The translations under genes and the position numbers were made by a program. This document shows positions 35,101 through 48,171 of a stretch of DNA of 64,000 nt, piece after piece. Numbering within the stretch: position 1 is the stretch's first letter; every line of letters begins with the position of its first letter. The stretch is from Shinella zoogloeoides (GTDB lineage Bacteria > Pseudomonadota > Alphaproteobacteria > Rhizobiales > Rhizobiaceae), in NCBI RefSeq assembly GCF_033705735.1, contig NZ_CP131132.1:124001-188000 (forward strand). Direction: 5' to 3'. The notes below the pieces were generated by a model. It worked only from the letters and a program-made list of their open reading frames with translations. It was not told the origin of the DNA and searched no databases.

Positions 35101-37880
35101 TCATTATTTCGCCCATCCTTCGGCACGATCCGCGGAGACAGAGCACATTTAGCCGCGCTGGGTGAAGATCTGCGACGGCGCGCGGCAGTCTTCGCCATTA
35201 ATCGCGAGATCGCCGTCGATGTCTTCGATAAGGCTTCACCGGTAACTGTAGAAGACCACGCAGGATGCTTCACTCGCCAGCACGACCGCGCCGCACAAAT
35301 CCCGCCATCTCAGGCGTCAATGCAATGGTAATCTTTCAACCGTCGTCATCGTAAAGCCTTTTTCACGTCCATGGTATGCGATTAGCGTATCGGAGGTAAG
35401 ATGCCGATATGTTCAGCCCGGGCAACTACTTCGATTTTCTGGCAGCCGTACTTGCCGGCCGAGGGTCCCGGCCGGAACGTCAAGCGCGCACCGGGAGTTG
35501 CGATATTCCGTTCGAGTCCTGCGGCTTTAGCCGCTGCCGTTCCTTTCGACAGCAACCGACTGATTGAACCAGCAGCCCCCGCCAGAAGCAGCCCGCGCGG
35601 TGCCGGGCTCTGCCATTACTCGCGCTATGATGCGAGCGAAGCCCTGAAACCGCTCCGCCTCGGGCGAGCTCGTCCCGCCGCCGCCTGGGCGAAACCCCAC
35701 CCTGAGCATGCCGACAATGAAATTCGACCGGTGCCCGCAGCGGCGGTTCGTGCGCCAGTGCCGGATGGGTGATGTCGTCGACGGTGAACACGCCCGCCAA
35801 CATCCTGCAGACGAGCGCGACCGCCATACCATCTGCGCCCGTCCGGTTCCAGAGGCCGACATCATACTGGTCGGAAGGTCCTCTCAGGAGACGAACGAGG
35901 GCACAAGGCGATTGACCGGCTCCACGAAGAGCAATCGGTCATTGTTCGCCTTGCTCGGCGTCGCCGCCGGGCGCGCCGCCGACGGCACGGCAGGAAACAG
36001 GGATGTCCGTTATCTGTCTCGACGCCTGGTTGGCCAGGGCCGAAGCGCCGCGAGGCTGTACGAGGAGAAGCCAACGACGAAATAGACGCCGGACAGGCCC
36101 AAGAGGACAGCGGGGTATCGGCCGAGGCGTTGATAATCTTCTGTCTCGAGCCGTTGCAGCCGCCCACCCAGGGCCTGGCGTCGAGGACATGGTCGCGTTG
36201 TACCGAGGGCGCGAGCGCAACCGATCGAGTCGGTGTCGACAGCGATGGTGCGGCGCGAGATCTTCGCGTCGGTTTCCGGCGAGGCGGCGGATTTTCCTCG
36301 TCCTGCAGGGAGACCTCGCCATTGTTCGGCGAGGAGAGCGACGCAGCCGCCGCGTGCCTGATCGAGCCGGCACGGAAGGGCGTTGCCCGCTCACAAAGAT
36401 GGTGCCGAAACAGCGCTGTCATACGAGGCAGTCACGCATCTGCCAGCAGATCGGAGCGGACTCGCCTTTGCAGGCTTCCAGTTCAGAGGCCCAGGCCTCG
36501 AGCCTGGCTGCTCCGCCAGCATGCGCCCGCCCAGACCCGACGGCCGGGAAGCGACCGCATTGTCCTTATAGTTCGGGTCCAGAGCGTCGGGCGGGCGCAA
36601 TGGCCGGGATGGATTGCCGGGTAGCTGGATAGCCATGTTGCGATCCTGTCTGGGGAGGGGAGGCTGCGCATATCCCGGTTGATTGGGGTCAGGCGCGATC
36701 GGGGCGCCCCGGCCGATCTCGGGCGCCCAGGCGACGAGGTCGGCCGGCGGAGCCCGAGCTGCCGGCGGTGCCGTGGCCAGTGCTGGAGGAAGAGGCCGGT
36801 ACCTGGTCGGGCCGATGACCGGCGTGGGCCATCCGGCGCACGGTCGAAGGCCTCGACCAGAAGCTTGCTCGACACAACACCACCTCGGCGAGGCGACGGA
36901 GGCCGTGCTCGCGGCGCTCGCCGAGGATCGTGCAGGAAGCCGAGATTTCGCGCGCCGCCGACGCGGATGCGGTCGCCGAGGCAGCGCGATGGCGATCTAG
37001 AGGTCTCGTCCATCACGGCGGATTCCTGGCGCGCGAGGGGCGTCGGTGATTGGGATGGTCAGCGAACAGCCTTGACCGGATAGGTCGGCAGGCTGCGCGG
37101 GCGTCAGGAGGGCGAGAAGCCGACGATTAACGGCATCGGCATCGAGCGCAGCCATGGGCGGTGACGACGCCGCGGGATGCGCCGCCTTCCACATCCAGGC
37201 CGCGACGATTTTCAATGAATCCGAAGCAGGACGCCGAGCGCCGCGGTCCCTTGTGGCCAGCACACATAACGCGTCGTCCGTCCTTCGGCGGGTCAGGGAG
37301 GCCGCCGCCACCTTCCGCCAAGCGCACGTGCTCGGCGTGGGTTCGACGGATGCAGCTGATCATTACTCGTGGGGAGCGCCGTCGGCGGCGAGCTCCTGAC
37401 GTCTCTGGCGGAGGCGTTGAGCCAGCAGCGTCCCGCATGCGCCGTCATAGTACCCGTTCCCCGCGCAGTGCTCGCCAGCGAAATGCGCGGCAAGGCGCAG
37501 CATGCGGCTTTTGCCGGCTTAAGGCGGGCGGAGGTGGCCGCGCATCTGGGTCTGTGACACAGCCGACCTTGGGCCGCAGGACAAGGCGCAAGCGAACAGC
37601 CATTTCATCGCCTCGCGGAATCGGCCAGCGCAACGTGAGCGAGACCCATTGGCAGCTCCTTCCGTTTTCGCCGGGCTGGCACCGTACCATGCCCGCTTTG
37701 CCGCTGGTAGCGGAGGACGATGGCGCCGAGAACGATAACTTCATACCTACCCGAGATCTCTGCCGAGACCGACCACACGAGCGTTCAACTCATCCGTTCG
37801 ATACGGTTGCGGGGAGAGGAAAGACGTCCTGTGCCGCCACCGATGAACACGCGCCATGCGGGATACGGGCGAATGGCACG
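32120..37880. other. Unassigned noisy sequence
   Basis: 5.8 kb with coding-like composition but no family I can name. The best coding candidates are minus-strand frames at 32,329-32,904, 33,513-33,854 (which reads smoothly around HLARLFGMVWGAMLYN), 34,010-34,672 and 36,483-37,016. The GC content rises from about 35,400 onward. Genes here are probably real and broken by read error. Confidence 0.3.
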
Positions 37881-38460
37881 GGCGAAGACTCCGGCTTTCG
37901 ACAATCGCGGCTCAGGCTGTCGAATGCTCGTCGATAACGACGTCCTGTTCGACGATCGGGCCTTCTGTCGGCGGTCGAGAGGTCAGTTTCACGCCGCGTC
38001 GCCTGTTTATAGGGGGCGCACCCTGAAGGACGGCAGAAAGGCGGGATACGATGCGTGTCGAGCCCTGCACATCTCGCCCCAGGCGGGCGAAACGACGTGC
38101 ATCTGCCGGCTTCGGGTTTGAGTGCCTTCCGCTACCTGATGGCGGAAGGATGTCGTGACCACCACGACCTTCTGGTAGTCGAAATGATTGGAGACGACGT
38201 CGATGTCGTATCACAGCGGTAGATCGCCGAGGCAATGGCCGAAGCGCGAGACCGAGCCGAGGAATCTGTGCTTCGTCGTCTCGTCGAAGAATTCTCTCCG
38301 CCCGTAAGTCGCCGCGATCCATACCGCGCAGGTGTTCAGCGCGTAGCCCCTGGACTGAAGTCGCGCATGGTGTCGGTGCGCTTGTCGACCATGCCGTCGG
38401 GCCGCCAGGTTACTGGCGGACAGGTAGTCGCGATTGCGGCGTCACGTCCGGGAAGGCGAC
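37880..38460 (-). pseudogene. purU: Formyltetrahydrofolate deformylase, frames broken
   Basis: Minus-strand joined frames read DIDVVSNHFDYQKVVVTHDI near 38,190. They then give LGRDV and a C-terminal RGVKLTxxxPTEGPIVEQDVV near 37,950-38,000. The HFDYQKVVV and EGPIIEQDVV blocks are characteristic of PurU, which releases formate from 10-formyl-tetrahydrofolate. It lies downstream of folD and glyA on the same strand. Confidence 0.75.
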
Positions 38461-38499
38461 GTGGGCGTAACGATTGGGAAGAAGCGGACATTGGCGACT

Positions 38500-39268
38500 T
38501 CTTCGTCGGTCAGATGGACGTGAGCGCATTGGCGAGGAGGCAGGCGATGGTCAGACGCCGCCTGGAACCGGCGTGATGCGGCGGGTCTTCCTCGAAGGCG
38601 ACGTCGCCGACGACGCGACTTGCCGCGATTTCACGCCAGCCGACGTCGAGGACACCGCCCCAGGCTTGATCCAGTTCGCCGCGCGGGCTGACCGACCGCG
38701 ACGACGAAGGCGTGGGCAGCTCCGTGCGTTCCTCGTGCGCGAATGGGCGACGGTCACCGTGCAGCCTTTCCGAGCAGCAGCTGCGCCATACCGGCCTGCC
38801 GACAACGTTGGATTTGCCGATCACCACGGCACGGAGGCCGGAGTTCCGCCGAGCCGGTCCTTCAGCAGCACGAGGGCAGCCGAGCGGCGCAGGGCACCAA
38901 TGGCTGGCTGGTCGAAAGGCGCCCGGCAACTGGACAGGGAAGCCGTCGACACCTGGTCGGATGGCCTTGATGGCGTTGGGCATCGAGGATGGACGGCAGC
39001 GGCAGCCGCACGAGACCGTCGTCGGCGGATCGACCATTCGCCGGTCGATGCGCCGTCGGCCGCAAGCTCAGGCCTACCAGGTCTGGCAGTGGCTTCGATT
39101 CACCACGCGACGGCACTGGCGGATCCGCGCCGACAAGGACGACGGCGCGCTCGGCACGGCGGGCCGGTCGCGCCCTCTGCCGGGCACGTCCTTGGCGACT
39201 TCGCCTTCGAGCAGCCGGCCGCGAACTTTCCTGGGTCGTCGCTGTCCGGTGATTCTATCCATTCCCAC
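38500..39268 (-). pseudogene. folD: Methylenetetrahydrofolate dehydrogenase/cyclohydrolase, frames broken
   Basis: From 39,268 down, joined frames give KFAAGLLEGEVAKDV, then VDGFP. Near 38,880 they give PCTPLGCxRL, near 38,820 LRAVVIGKSNVVGRPV (NADP site), then VTVAHSRT, DWIKPGAVVLDVG, LVGDVAFEE, ITPVPGGV and MTIACLLANAL. These are all FolD landmarks in order. It interconverts methylene- and formyl-tetrahydrofolate and lies between glyA and purU. Confidence 0.85.
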
Positions 39269-39299
39269 GATATCCCTTGCGTGTCACCTCGACGCCTCG

Positions 39300-40394
39300 C
39301 CCAGGGCCTGAAGCTGCGCACCATGCGAGGGCGCGCCTTCGCGGGAGTCTTCGCGCAGACCGGGAAGGTCGCCACCGTCGGCCTCGCCTTCGACGACATC
39401 ATCCGGCCTTGCCGGTTTCCGGCCTCGGCGAGGTCGGCGATGGCCCAGCGCCTGGCTTCAGGCCGGGCCGTCGCCGTGCCGGATCGGCATGCCGATCCAC
39501 CTGGTGGCGTACAGTCGTCGGGATTGTTTGTTCGAGGTGTTGCTGGCGTAATCTGCTTGCCGTTGCGTTCTTTGCGCACAACATCTGGCTAGAGTTGCGC
39601 CGCACGCCGCGGTCCGCCAGCCAAGCCAGTACTGCTCACCGCGCATAGGTTCCAACGTCGCGTAGTGCCTCGCCGAGGCAGATCGCCTGGCTGCAAGCTG
39701 CGTTGCTGTGCGCGAAAGCCCCTGCACGCCGGGGAAGACGGCGGCCTGCAGTTTGAATTGCGCCCCCGTTGCTGGTGAGGGGATGCGCCGCGCGGGCCGC
39801 GAGCGTTCGCGGTCGCAGGTGACGAGATCCGCATGCGGAAGGGGATTCGGTGACTGCGCCCGGAGATTGCGCCATGTCGACCATGAACAGGCGCCGCTTG
39901 CGATCTTCGCCATGCGCCGAAGGAGTTCAGGATAATACGCACCGGTGATCGAGCTCGGGCGACTTTCCGCGATGCGTTCATCTCGTCGTATCGACGGCGA
40001 GCTGACATTGTAGTTGCGCGCCCGAACCAGCGGCCCGAGCGCGTTCATGCCGCGAGACTTCGCGAGCCCGCGTCGAGCGACAGGACCTGCCCGGCCAGCA
40101 GGAAGAAGACGGCAGCCTACCTGCGTGCCGCCGGGATCGCCAGAGGGCACAGCCGAAGAGCGCCTGGCGCGGGTCGATGGCCTGCTCGACGATCAACGAA
40201 CTGCTCGCCGCCATGTCGGCCGTTGTGATAGCCGATATAACGGCCTCGCGGCCGAGCGCGGAACGGCGCGGCCGACGATGTTCTCCGAGGCGACCAGCTG
40301 ATCTCGGTCTCGCTGGCGGGCGCGTTCGGCCGAGCGCCCGAGCGACGATCGGGTCGAATTCGTGCACCGGCGAATTGAAGTGGGCGCTGGCCAT
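39300..40394 (-). pseudogene. glyA: Serine hydroxymethyltransferase, frames broken
   Basis: Joined minus-strand frames from 40,394 give FDPIVARAL, LVASENIVGRAV near 40,290, ALFGCA near 40,150, and GMNALGPLVRARNYNVSS near 40,030. AKIASGAYLMVDMAH is near 39,890, then NPLPHADLVT, RGPRGG, AVFPGVQGG near 39,720, SNKQS and GMPIRHGT. This is a full SHMT pattern including the region around the PLP lysine. glyA-folD-purU in one direction is the one-carbon gene group often found with sarcosine oxidase genes in Rhizobiales; no sox genes are legible here. The motif set is somewhat divergent from housekeeping GlyA. Confidence 0.8.
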
Positions 40395-41450
40395 GACCTG
40401 TCTCCGCGAGGGTACGAGGGCTTGGAGAAGTTATGACGGCTTCGATCCAGAAAAGCACACGAGAGCCGTGCCTTCAATCATTTGCTTCGTCGTTTCGAGG
40501 AGGAGATCATGGATCTCGCCCGGCTCAGCGCTCCCGCGAACTTCGATCCGCAAGACCACGGCGGCAGTCGCCGAGGCGCTTCCATGTCCTCGTCGTCGGT
40601 GAGCCTCGCAACAAATCGCTTTCCACGAAGCACCTACCGGTGCCGTGGCCGGGGTGTCGGGTCGGCGTTCACGTGAGCGCAGGTTGGCCTCATCGAGCCG
40701 GGAGTCGGCGCGCAAGCGATTGTGGAACTGAAGAAGGTGCCGCCGGTGAGCTACGTGCGGGCGGCGTTCCCATCGGCCGCATCGGCGGCTGGCGCTATTC
40801 ATGATCCACACCTTCACGGTGCAGTTCGATGAACTGGAACCCGCAATTTCGGCGGTGATCATCGACGGATTCGAACGTTCGGTGCCATCGCATTCCCAAT
40901 ATCGAGATTAATCCTCTGATTGAGGATAACGTGATGGTCTCGCAGACCCACGCCCCGGCATAACGTTATGTTGCACCAGACGATGCTGGGCTGATACGGC
41001 CTTCTCTTCCGTTAAATCGCAATGAGTCAGCCGAACACCGCTGCACGGCGGGCTCGAGGTAATGACGCACTTATACGCGACGGTTACGCAATATCGACCT
41101 GCTGGCCTGCGGGGCGAGCGCGACCCGGAAGACGCCCGCAGCGAGCCGGATCCGCCGCAGATCTCGGCTTTCCGCGTGGGAAGCGCAGCCCCGTAGCGTT
41201 ACCGTCAGCAGGCCCGGCAGATCGGCATTATCGCCTGCCGATAAATGCCGGAAGCTGGCAGATCCCGGAGTTCCGATAGTCGTGATAACAGCCTTGCCAA
41301 AGAAAGCTGCGACCGCCTCCATCGTCCCCCGTCGATATGGGTTCGCACAGTACCGGATGCGAAGTCAATGGCGGGAACAGCGTAGCGCCGCCAGCTCCTT
41401 ATCGCCCAAACAGTTCTCGGCATGGTGAACCGCTTCTGCATTCGTCAGGG
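40395..41450. other. Unassigned noisy sequence next to transposon end
   Basis: Coding-like DNA, probably minus strand (for example AFFGKAVITTIGTPGSASFR near 41,280), that I cannot assign. It lies outside the noisy copy of the Tn3 transposon, whose inverted repeat is visible at about 41,452, so it should correspond to DNA just beyond the far end of that transposon. Confidence 0.3.
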
Positions 41451-41539
41451 GGTCGGAATACAGTCTCAACGAATGAATACGCCGCCTGAAAGGATCTCGA
41501 AAGCCGCAGGCCCAGCCTTCGCCGGTTGTTCGGTGTCCC

Positions 41540-43830
41540 AGGAATACGCCGGTGAGATTTATGCCCCAGCCGAGCGGTGAGATGCGCCCCGTGCCAGCAC
41601 CCGCTGGCGGAGATAGACGGTGTTCCGTCGAAGATGGCGCTGACCACGCAGGTTTAGCCCGAAGCCACGGAACGCCTGTCGTCGCGATACCGATCCGAGC
41701 GTCGCGCTCGCGGAAAGAAGACAGCGCGTTTGAGTTGTAGCGGCTTCGCCATTTCGGCCTGGCAGCGCCAGGCGCAAGGCCGGTTTGAATACCATTCGAT
41801 CACGAACAAGGCACGCCAATACGGCCGAGCCGCGCAAGGCTTCGGCGAGATCACTGACTTCGATCTACGGTTGGATGGTCGATGGCGCAACGGCCCGTGT
41901 CGATCGACAAGACGCAAGAACTCGCCCGCTATGATGAGATCGGGAATTGATCGGCACACCAATGTACCAGCTCCGGCAGGCATCCGCTTTCTCAAACGTA
42001 CGGGAATTTCCGGTCCCGCTGCACGAGAGAAGCGCCTGTTGATAATCGCCACCACGCCGGTGTCGGTGAATCGCCCCTTCGATGTCGAGGTCGCAGTCGA
42101 ATAGGGCCAATGAATATAGACGGCCTCGCCTCGGCCGGCTGATGGCGCGGATGCCAATACGTACTGGTCAGAAAGTTTCGCTGCCTGATCCCGGTTCATG
42201 GGTCGCAGGTTGATGTCACTGCGCTTGGCGGTTCTGCTGCTGGCGCGGAATTGCAGACGCGGTCGTTCGTCGTCCAGTTCTGCGAACGCGGACGCCGCGT
42301 GGGCATCGGCGACCCACGCCTGCGCCCGACAGTTCTCCGAGCGGGCGGAGTTCCGGTGGGCGCCGATACCTTGAGGGCCTCGCGCTTCGGGCCGATTGCG
42401 CCATCCGCCGTGTCGCCGCCAGCGGCGATGTTTTCGCGGCGCATTCCCGTCTGGACATCGGTACGTCGGCAAACACTTCCCGGCACTGACAGCGGATACA
42501 TACTCCAGGATTCGAGTATTCGGCCGCGGCGGGAACGTCGCCTGCATGTGGCGTCACGATCGCGTGCCCTCTCCATTCCGACGCCATCTTCGAAACGGGC
42601 TGCCAAATAACCGCCTGAGGTTGACATCCGTCCGGCGAATTCGCGAAAGCCGGGTCGCCTGGGATCATCGAGGTCGAGTTCACCAGCATTGCCGGCTCGG
42701 CACGGTTCGTCTATCGGCCGGAACGACCACGTCCGCGAATCTCCAGTCGGTCTGAATGCGTAAGCGTCGCGATCTCAATGTCGATCCGGTTTTCCATCCT
42801 CGAGGTTGATCAATCCGTTCCCAGATGGCCGATAACGCGATCCGCAATATGACCATCACGCCATTTCATCGATCGTCATGGATCGTGTCGACGAAGCGAA
42901 GTGAACGAAGTGGCTCCCGTGAACTCGTGATATGCCCTCATTACTCAAGGGCCAGCACCAAAGGCGAAGCGTCGCTGCTCTTCTGATCTGCGTTCTTCGC
43001 CCGACTTTCCGATTTACCATCTCGATCGCGTCTCGTCGGCATCATTGGCGGCGCTGCAGCGCCAAAATCGCATCAGCGAATCAGTCGCAGTGCTCCACGT
43101 TTTCCACGCGGGTGTCTGCGCTTGTTGTTGACCCACGGGCCCATCACGATGAACATCATCACCGCGCCGCAGCCGTCGATACCGCGCGGCGACGGTTGGC
43201 GCTGAGCCGGTACAGGCCGGTGTTGCCTCCTCTCTATCATCGTCCCACTTCCCATCGCGCCTGTAACGGGGATCAACCAGCGAGCGCACGAAAGGCGCCA
43301 CGCCTTTCGTCAAGCCGACGCGGTTCCGTTTCGGCAGGAACGCAGCCAATGATAGCGCGTTCAAACCCGGATCGCTAACGCCTAACAGGGCATCTGAATT
43401 TCGCCTGAATGCGATCCGACAGCGCGCGCTCAGCGCGACGGTAATGGCACGCGCTGCCAGCTTCCATGCCCCATACCACCGCCGGGCAGGGCGAACCCGG
43501 CGCTCCCGGTACGCGGTAATGATCACTTTGCGATCGGCGCCCTGCGTTCGATGGCCAGTCGCCGCACGACGATCATCTGCGGCCGGTGTCCCGCCATTTC
43601 CAGATAACCGAGCAGATGCGACGGGAACCATGCGCGTCCCCGCCACGATAGCACCACTCGAATGAGCAGGGTCGGCGCCGATTTGCCCAGCGGCACATAG
43701 CGGCATCGCCTTTGGGAGGCGCCTGCTGGCCATGAGCGCGCGGCCGGGTTAGCGCATCAGGTACGCACCGCAAAGCCAAGCCGATTATACCGCGTCGGCA
43801 ATCCTCGATTGCCGATCGGCCGGCGATAGG
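41540..43830 (-). pseudogene. tnpA: Noisy mirror copy of Tn3 transposase
   Basis: Reverse-complement counterpart of the transposase at 61,156 onward. For example, 42,540-42,660 matches 62,690-62,830 and 43,000-43,090 matches 62,150-62,230. It supplies the missing C-terminus: the frame near 41,540-41,590 reads back as LLG-rich sequence ending in PLGW...TGxY-type residues. Frames are broken throughout. Confidence 0.8.
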
Positions 43831-44019
43831 CTTTCAGAAAGCTCCCGTCGATCCCATTGAGCAGGGCCCGCCGGGCCACCGCCTACAACAGGCGCTGGCG
43901 GGTCAACGCCTGTAGCGGAAACGGTCGATTTCGCACAGGGGCGCAAAACAGTTCGTCCACCGGGTTGATTGATGCTTTTGAACAGGCGGATATTCGACAC
44001 CTTACCGGGATCGCGCCCG

Positions 44020-44440
44020 ACAATGCGCACCTTGCCTACGTCCGCACCATCGCGATCGGGTAAACCAATCGAAAACCAGATTCAGAAATGAAGTCGCCGG
44101 CTAAAACATGCCGCGCCGATCGTCACCGAGACGTCGTTATACAAGCGCCGCGTTTCCCCGGCTTGGCGACGCTGTGCCGATCGCACTGCTGATGTCGGCC
44201 GCCATGTCACCGGGCGTGCGCAAGTTCATTGCCCAGCCGGCGGCACAGCTCGGCCGGCACGATGACCGCGACCGGGGCCAACGCCGTCGCCGCGATTGAT
44301 CGAGCGGATAGCGCGCCAAATCGTAGCGTAGGCGGCCTGCCGATGCTCAGCGACAACAGAGCAGATGCGCGACGATCCCGCAACTGGGATGAAGGGGTGG
44401 TTTCAGCGATGTACATGGCCGTCGTATGCGGGTCTGCCCA
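44020..44440 (+). pseudogene. tnpR: Noisy mirror copy of Tn3 resolvase
   Basis: Counterpart of 60,408-61,001. Near 44,023 the bases CACCTTGCCTACGTCCGC and ATCGGGTAAACCAATCGAAA match the clean gene's start region with small indels. It is on the plus strand, as expected for the mirrored arm. Confidence 0.75.
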
Positions 44441-44493
44441 CGGCTACGCAGTTCCGACCCCCTGGGAAGTCGCGATATTCACAGGGGAACGCA

Positions 44494-45230
44494 ATGAAAA
44501 TGATCACGCCACGGCCGGTGACAGCCGGTCTCGCCGGTCACGACGGCTCGTCCGATATGGTGAAGTGAAGGCGTGGGTACTGCGGCACGGACAACACGGC
44601 GCCCGGCTCGGCCATGACGACCGGCCAGACGGAAGTTCTCGACAGCCCTTCAAAGCGTTCTCGGCGACGTCTTCGAGCGTCAAGTCTGTCACCGTCACCG
44701 GACAACTGGCTGACGCAGTGCTCACCAACTGTCGACGTCACCCGGCACACGACCATCAGGCCGGCGCGCGAATCCGATCACCGGAGCTCGTCGATCAACT
44801 TCTACGATGGGCACGGGCAGGCGAAGACGATCCCGGCGTCACTGCTCGATCCTCGACGGCTTCACGACGCAGGGCTCCAGACCGAGCATGCCTCAAGGCA
44901 CGCGGCTGGGAAGGCCTAAGGTTTCGACCTACGAGTCCTCGAAAGCTTCGCCGCCCTCCCGGCCGCCGCGGAGGAGCGGACACCAGGTCACGTTGGCCGA
45001 AGCCCGACATCCCGCCCGACACGCCGACGCCGCGCGAACGATTCCTGCTGGCGCAACGCCGCGCCAACGCGAACTGAGACCACCCAGGCAAACCGAGGAG
45101 AAGCCGAAGAGCGAAGACTTCTTCGCCATGGCAAATTCGACGACTGCGCGCAAAGCTACCGGCGTTCACGGCGACCCACATCGTAATTCGGGCCGAACAC
45201 CAAGATGTTCCTCGACCGCCGAACGCCCAG
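44494..45230 (+). pseudogene. aapJ: Noisy mirror copy of aapJ
   Basis: Counterpart of 59,308-60,339. The leader ACAGGGGAACGCAATGAAAA is identical to the clean copy, and the following signal-peptide region is recognisable before frames break. Confidence 0.75.
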
Positions 45231-45322
45231 CGGCGGGTACCGATCTTGCTCGCCGCCCTGGAACTCGATCTTCCCCATGACCGGGCGGCACGCCGCCCCG
45301 TCCCTCCTCGGCCCTGGTACGA

Positions 45323-46440
45323 CATGACCGCACCAACGCGCCTGGAAATGCGGCTGACGACCAGCCTGGCCCGGCCGCCGGCGCAACTGATGGCGCCACT
45401 TCCAGTTCGCCGATCGCGCTCGCTGTCGTCCTGGTGGTCCTCTTGCTCCATGCGGTAGCGAAGGCTTGCCTGGCATGGATCACCCGGCTTCGACAGCGAG
45501 CAGCAAGACCTTCGTCGCCGACGGTGGCGCTGGCCACCACGGGATTTCGCCGGCCGGGTGCAGGCCTTCGTCGCAGGGCATATTCACCGTCGATCAAGGT
45601 CGCCGTCCTCGCCATCGCGCTCACCGCCGGTACGAGCTGGTCGCCGGCCTCGACGAATGCAGCACCTCCTGGTGCGCGAGTTCGGGGCACGCCGCTTCCT
45701 GATCTGGTGCTTCGGTCTCGGTTGGGCCGCCGCCGTCCTTCCCGTCGATATCGCCGCCGGCCAGTTTCATGGTCAGCCAGCAGGGCCCGTGCCGGCGGAT
45801 TCGACGCTCGCCGACCGGAACCGCGACCGCGGCTCCTGTTGCGCCGGCCTGATCTCGACCGCCACAGTTCGCTGGACGAGCGCGGCGCGGTAGCCTGTTC
45901 GTCGGCATCATCGCTGACCGGCATCTGGGCCTCGCCCGTCGAGGTCCTGCGCGCGGCAGCCCGCCGCGGCCATCACCGCTATTGAGCTGCGCGGCGCCAT
46001 CGACGCGTTACCGAGCACCGAGGCCGCGGCCTGCTCGCCCCGACAAGCCGGGACGCGGTCAACGATAAAGCCCGCGTCGTCGTCCAGGCGACAGCTCCGG
46101 CGAGCATCCATCGGCTATCCCGAACTCTTCAACACTCCACGGCACCACCGCACCGGTCACAGCCCGAAGGCACGCATCGATGATGTTCCCAGTTGGCCGA
46201 GCAGTCGGCTGGCCGATCGCCTGGATGAACGGGAGTCTGCGCGATCGCCAATTCCCTGAAACGGCAGCCTGGCAAACCGTTCGACGCCCCGCTTGACAGC
46301 ACGGCGCAACGGGATATCGACCGCGGAGCCAGCGTGCCAGATCGGTATCTTCCCAGCCGATCCGCATGGCGCTTGGCTGACGTCGTTTATGCTGCGCCGG
46401 ATGCGTTCGCATTCAGGATCAATGCCGTCGCTACGTTCTC
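45323..46440 (+). pseudogene. aapQ: Noisy mirror copy of aapQ and truncated aapM
   Basis: Counterpart of 57,760-59,241. The start ACGACATGACCGCACCAACG near 45,317 aligns with the aapQ start region. Near 46,090-46,440 the aapQ end and aapM start are recognisable (SYPELFN, then GIFPADPHGAW-like residues). Frames are broken. Confidence 0.65.
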
Positions 46441-46459
46441 GCAGTGATCGCACACGCTT

Positions 46460-47835
46460 GAACCACGGCCATACCACCCTCGCCGCTACGCCATGCTCTG
46501 TTTCGTCGCACGACCGCTTCGACTCCGGCTGAAGAACGAACGGTCAAACCGCCAAGGGCTTCCATCGCGCGGGCGCTCAAAGCTCATTTCGGTTCGATCG
46601 ACTACCGCCAAGCTGTTCTCGCAGGGAACGAAAGCCCCGCCATCACATCAATGTCTCGATGATTATCCAGCCATGAAATAGAGCGATAAAAGACCGGTTT
46701 CTCCCTGCGGAAAGCGATCTAGATTTATCGCCAGACGCCGTTGCGGCGGCACCTGGCCTCACCAGGGCAATGCGACTGCTCTTGTGCGATCGAGATAACC
46801 TGGCGTCTCTGCATCGGTTTTCGGGTTAAGGAGCGCAACGAGTGGGAAGCTCAGGATAAATTATACAGTGGATCAGCAGCCCCAGCAGCGGGGCAGGATA
46901 AATTTCACTGATCTGCGATCGTGTTGATGGACTGACCAGGTCGTGAGACGCTGTACGACCTCTTCATGCTCAATCGCATGGGCGCTGTTCAGCGTCAGTT
47001 CGCCTGGCCCCTGCCCCGCTTGCAGATAGAAGACCACGGGCATCCGCGTTCAATTGCTTCGTGCCGCCGTATGCCCGGCGATTTTCACGGGCCTGCGCGA
47101 AGCGCGCTGGGATCGCGACGGCATAGTGGTGCCAGCGGTACCGCGAGATGCGCGGGATCGTAAACTGTCAAGCGTCGGTTCATCCACATGATCCGAAGGC
47201 ATGGGATCAGACCACAATATTCGCCAGCAATCATGCGGCCATCGCCGTGACGGCGAATAGCGACCTTCGCCGCGTCCATCGCCTTCCTCTGGCTTGCGGA
47301 TGTCTTCCGCCGGCTGGCGCGAACATCGATCACGCGGCTTTTTCGGGTAAGCGCCGCCAGCCAAGCGCGCAAAGGTTTTCCCGGCGGATGGCTTGCGGAG
47401 CGGTAGCGGCGCCGCCGACAATACACCAAAATCCACGAGCAGCCGCGGCCGAATAGTTAATGGCGTGCCGACAGCGACGCCGCAAGGTCCGACTTGATCC
47501 AGAGTCCACCGCCATTGCGGCGATGATTTCGAAGGGTCGGCGAGACGAGCTTCCATGGGCTCATATTTTCTCACAGAGAGCCGCCATGTGGACGTGCTCA
47601 TCGAGCACCGAGACCTGTACATCGTGAGGGATATTCGCGTCCCATAGCTCGCTGGCGAAGTTGTCGCTCTGGAGGGTACGTCTTACCCGTATCGCATGAA
47701 GGTAATCCGGCGGCGCTGGCGGCGCACGCCCTTCGCCGGGCCATCCCTTCCATGGTCACTGGCGGTGCGGCCGGATTGCCGGTACTGATGCGCAACGCAT
47801 GGATCTCCATGACTGACACCATTGGCTTCCGATCA
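46460..47835 (-). pseudogene. Noisy mirror copies of three phage-type genes
   Basis: Counterparts of 55,940-57,755. For example, 47,180-47,260 (CATGATCCGAAGGCATGGGATCAGACC) mirrors the junction at 56,735-56,765, and GGCGGCTTTTTC near 47,335 mirrors 56,530. Nothing here resolves the frameshift seen in the clean copy near 57,485. Confidence 0.65.
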
Positions 47836-47839
47836 CTGG

Positions 47840-48162
47840 TCCTCGCTGGCATGGCCGAGGCCGAGCTTGATCATCTGGTCTGCAATGTTCTGAGCGCCGC
47901 GTCATCACCCGTACCGTGCGGGCCATGATCTTCGCCTGGATCTCGGCATTGATGCCGGGCGTGCCATGAGACGCCGAAGGTTAGTGCGCGATCCGCGCGC
48001 CGCCCTGTTCTTCGCCAGCTTCGGTGTCATCGACGATCCGGTATTCTGGTGCCGTCCCGCCATCTCCATCGACGACGCAGGCTGACCTTCGCCGGTGATC
48101 GGCCATTGATCCTGCGTGTTGCTCGCGGGTGGAGTGCCGGCGATCCCAGCTCTGATATGCAA
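47840..48162 (-). pseudogene. Noisy mirror copy of the SNase-like gene
   Basis: Counterpart of 55,505-55,924. GATATGCAATTTGCCCTTCA near 48,154 mirrors its start, and GGCCATTGATCCTGCGTGTT near 48,102 mirrors the end of its signal peptide region. Confidence 0.7.
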
Positions 48163-48171
48163 TTTGCCCTT

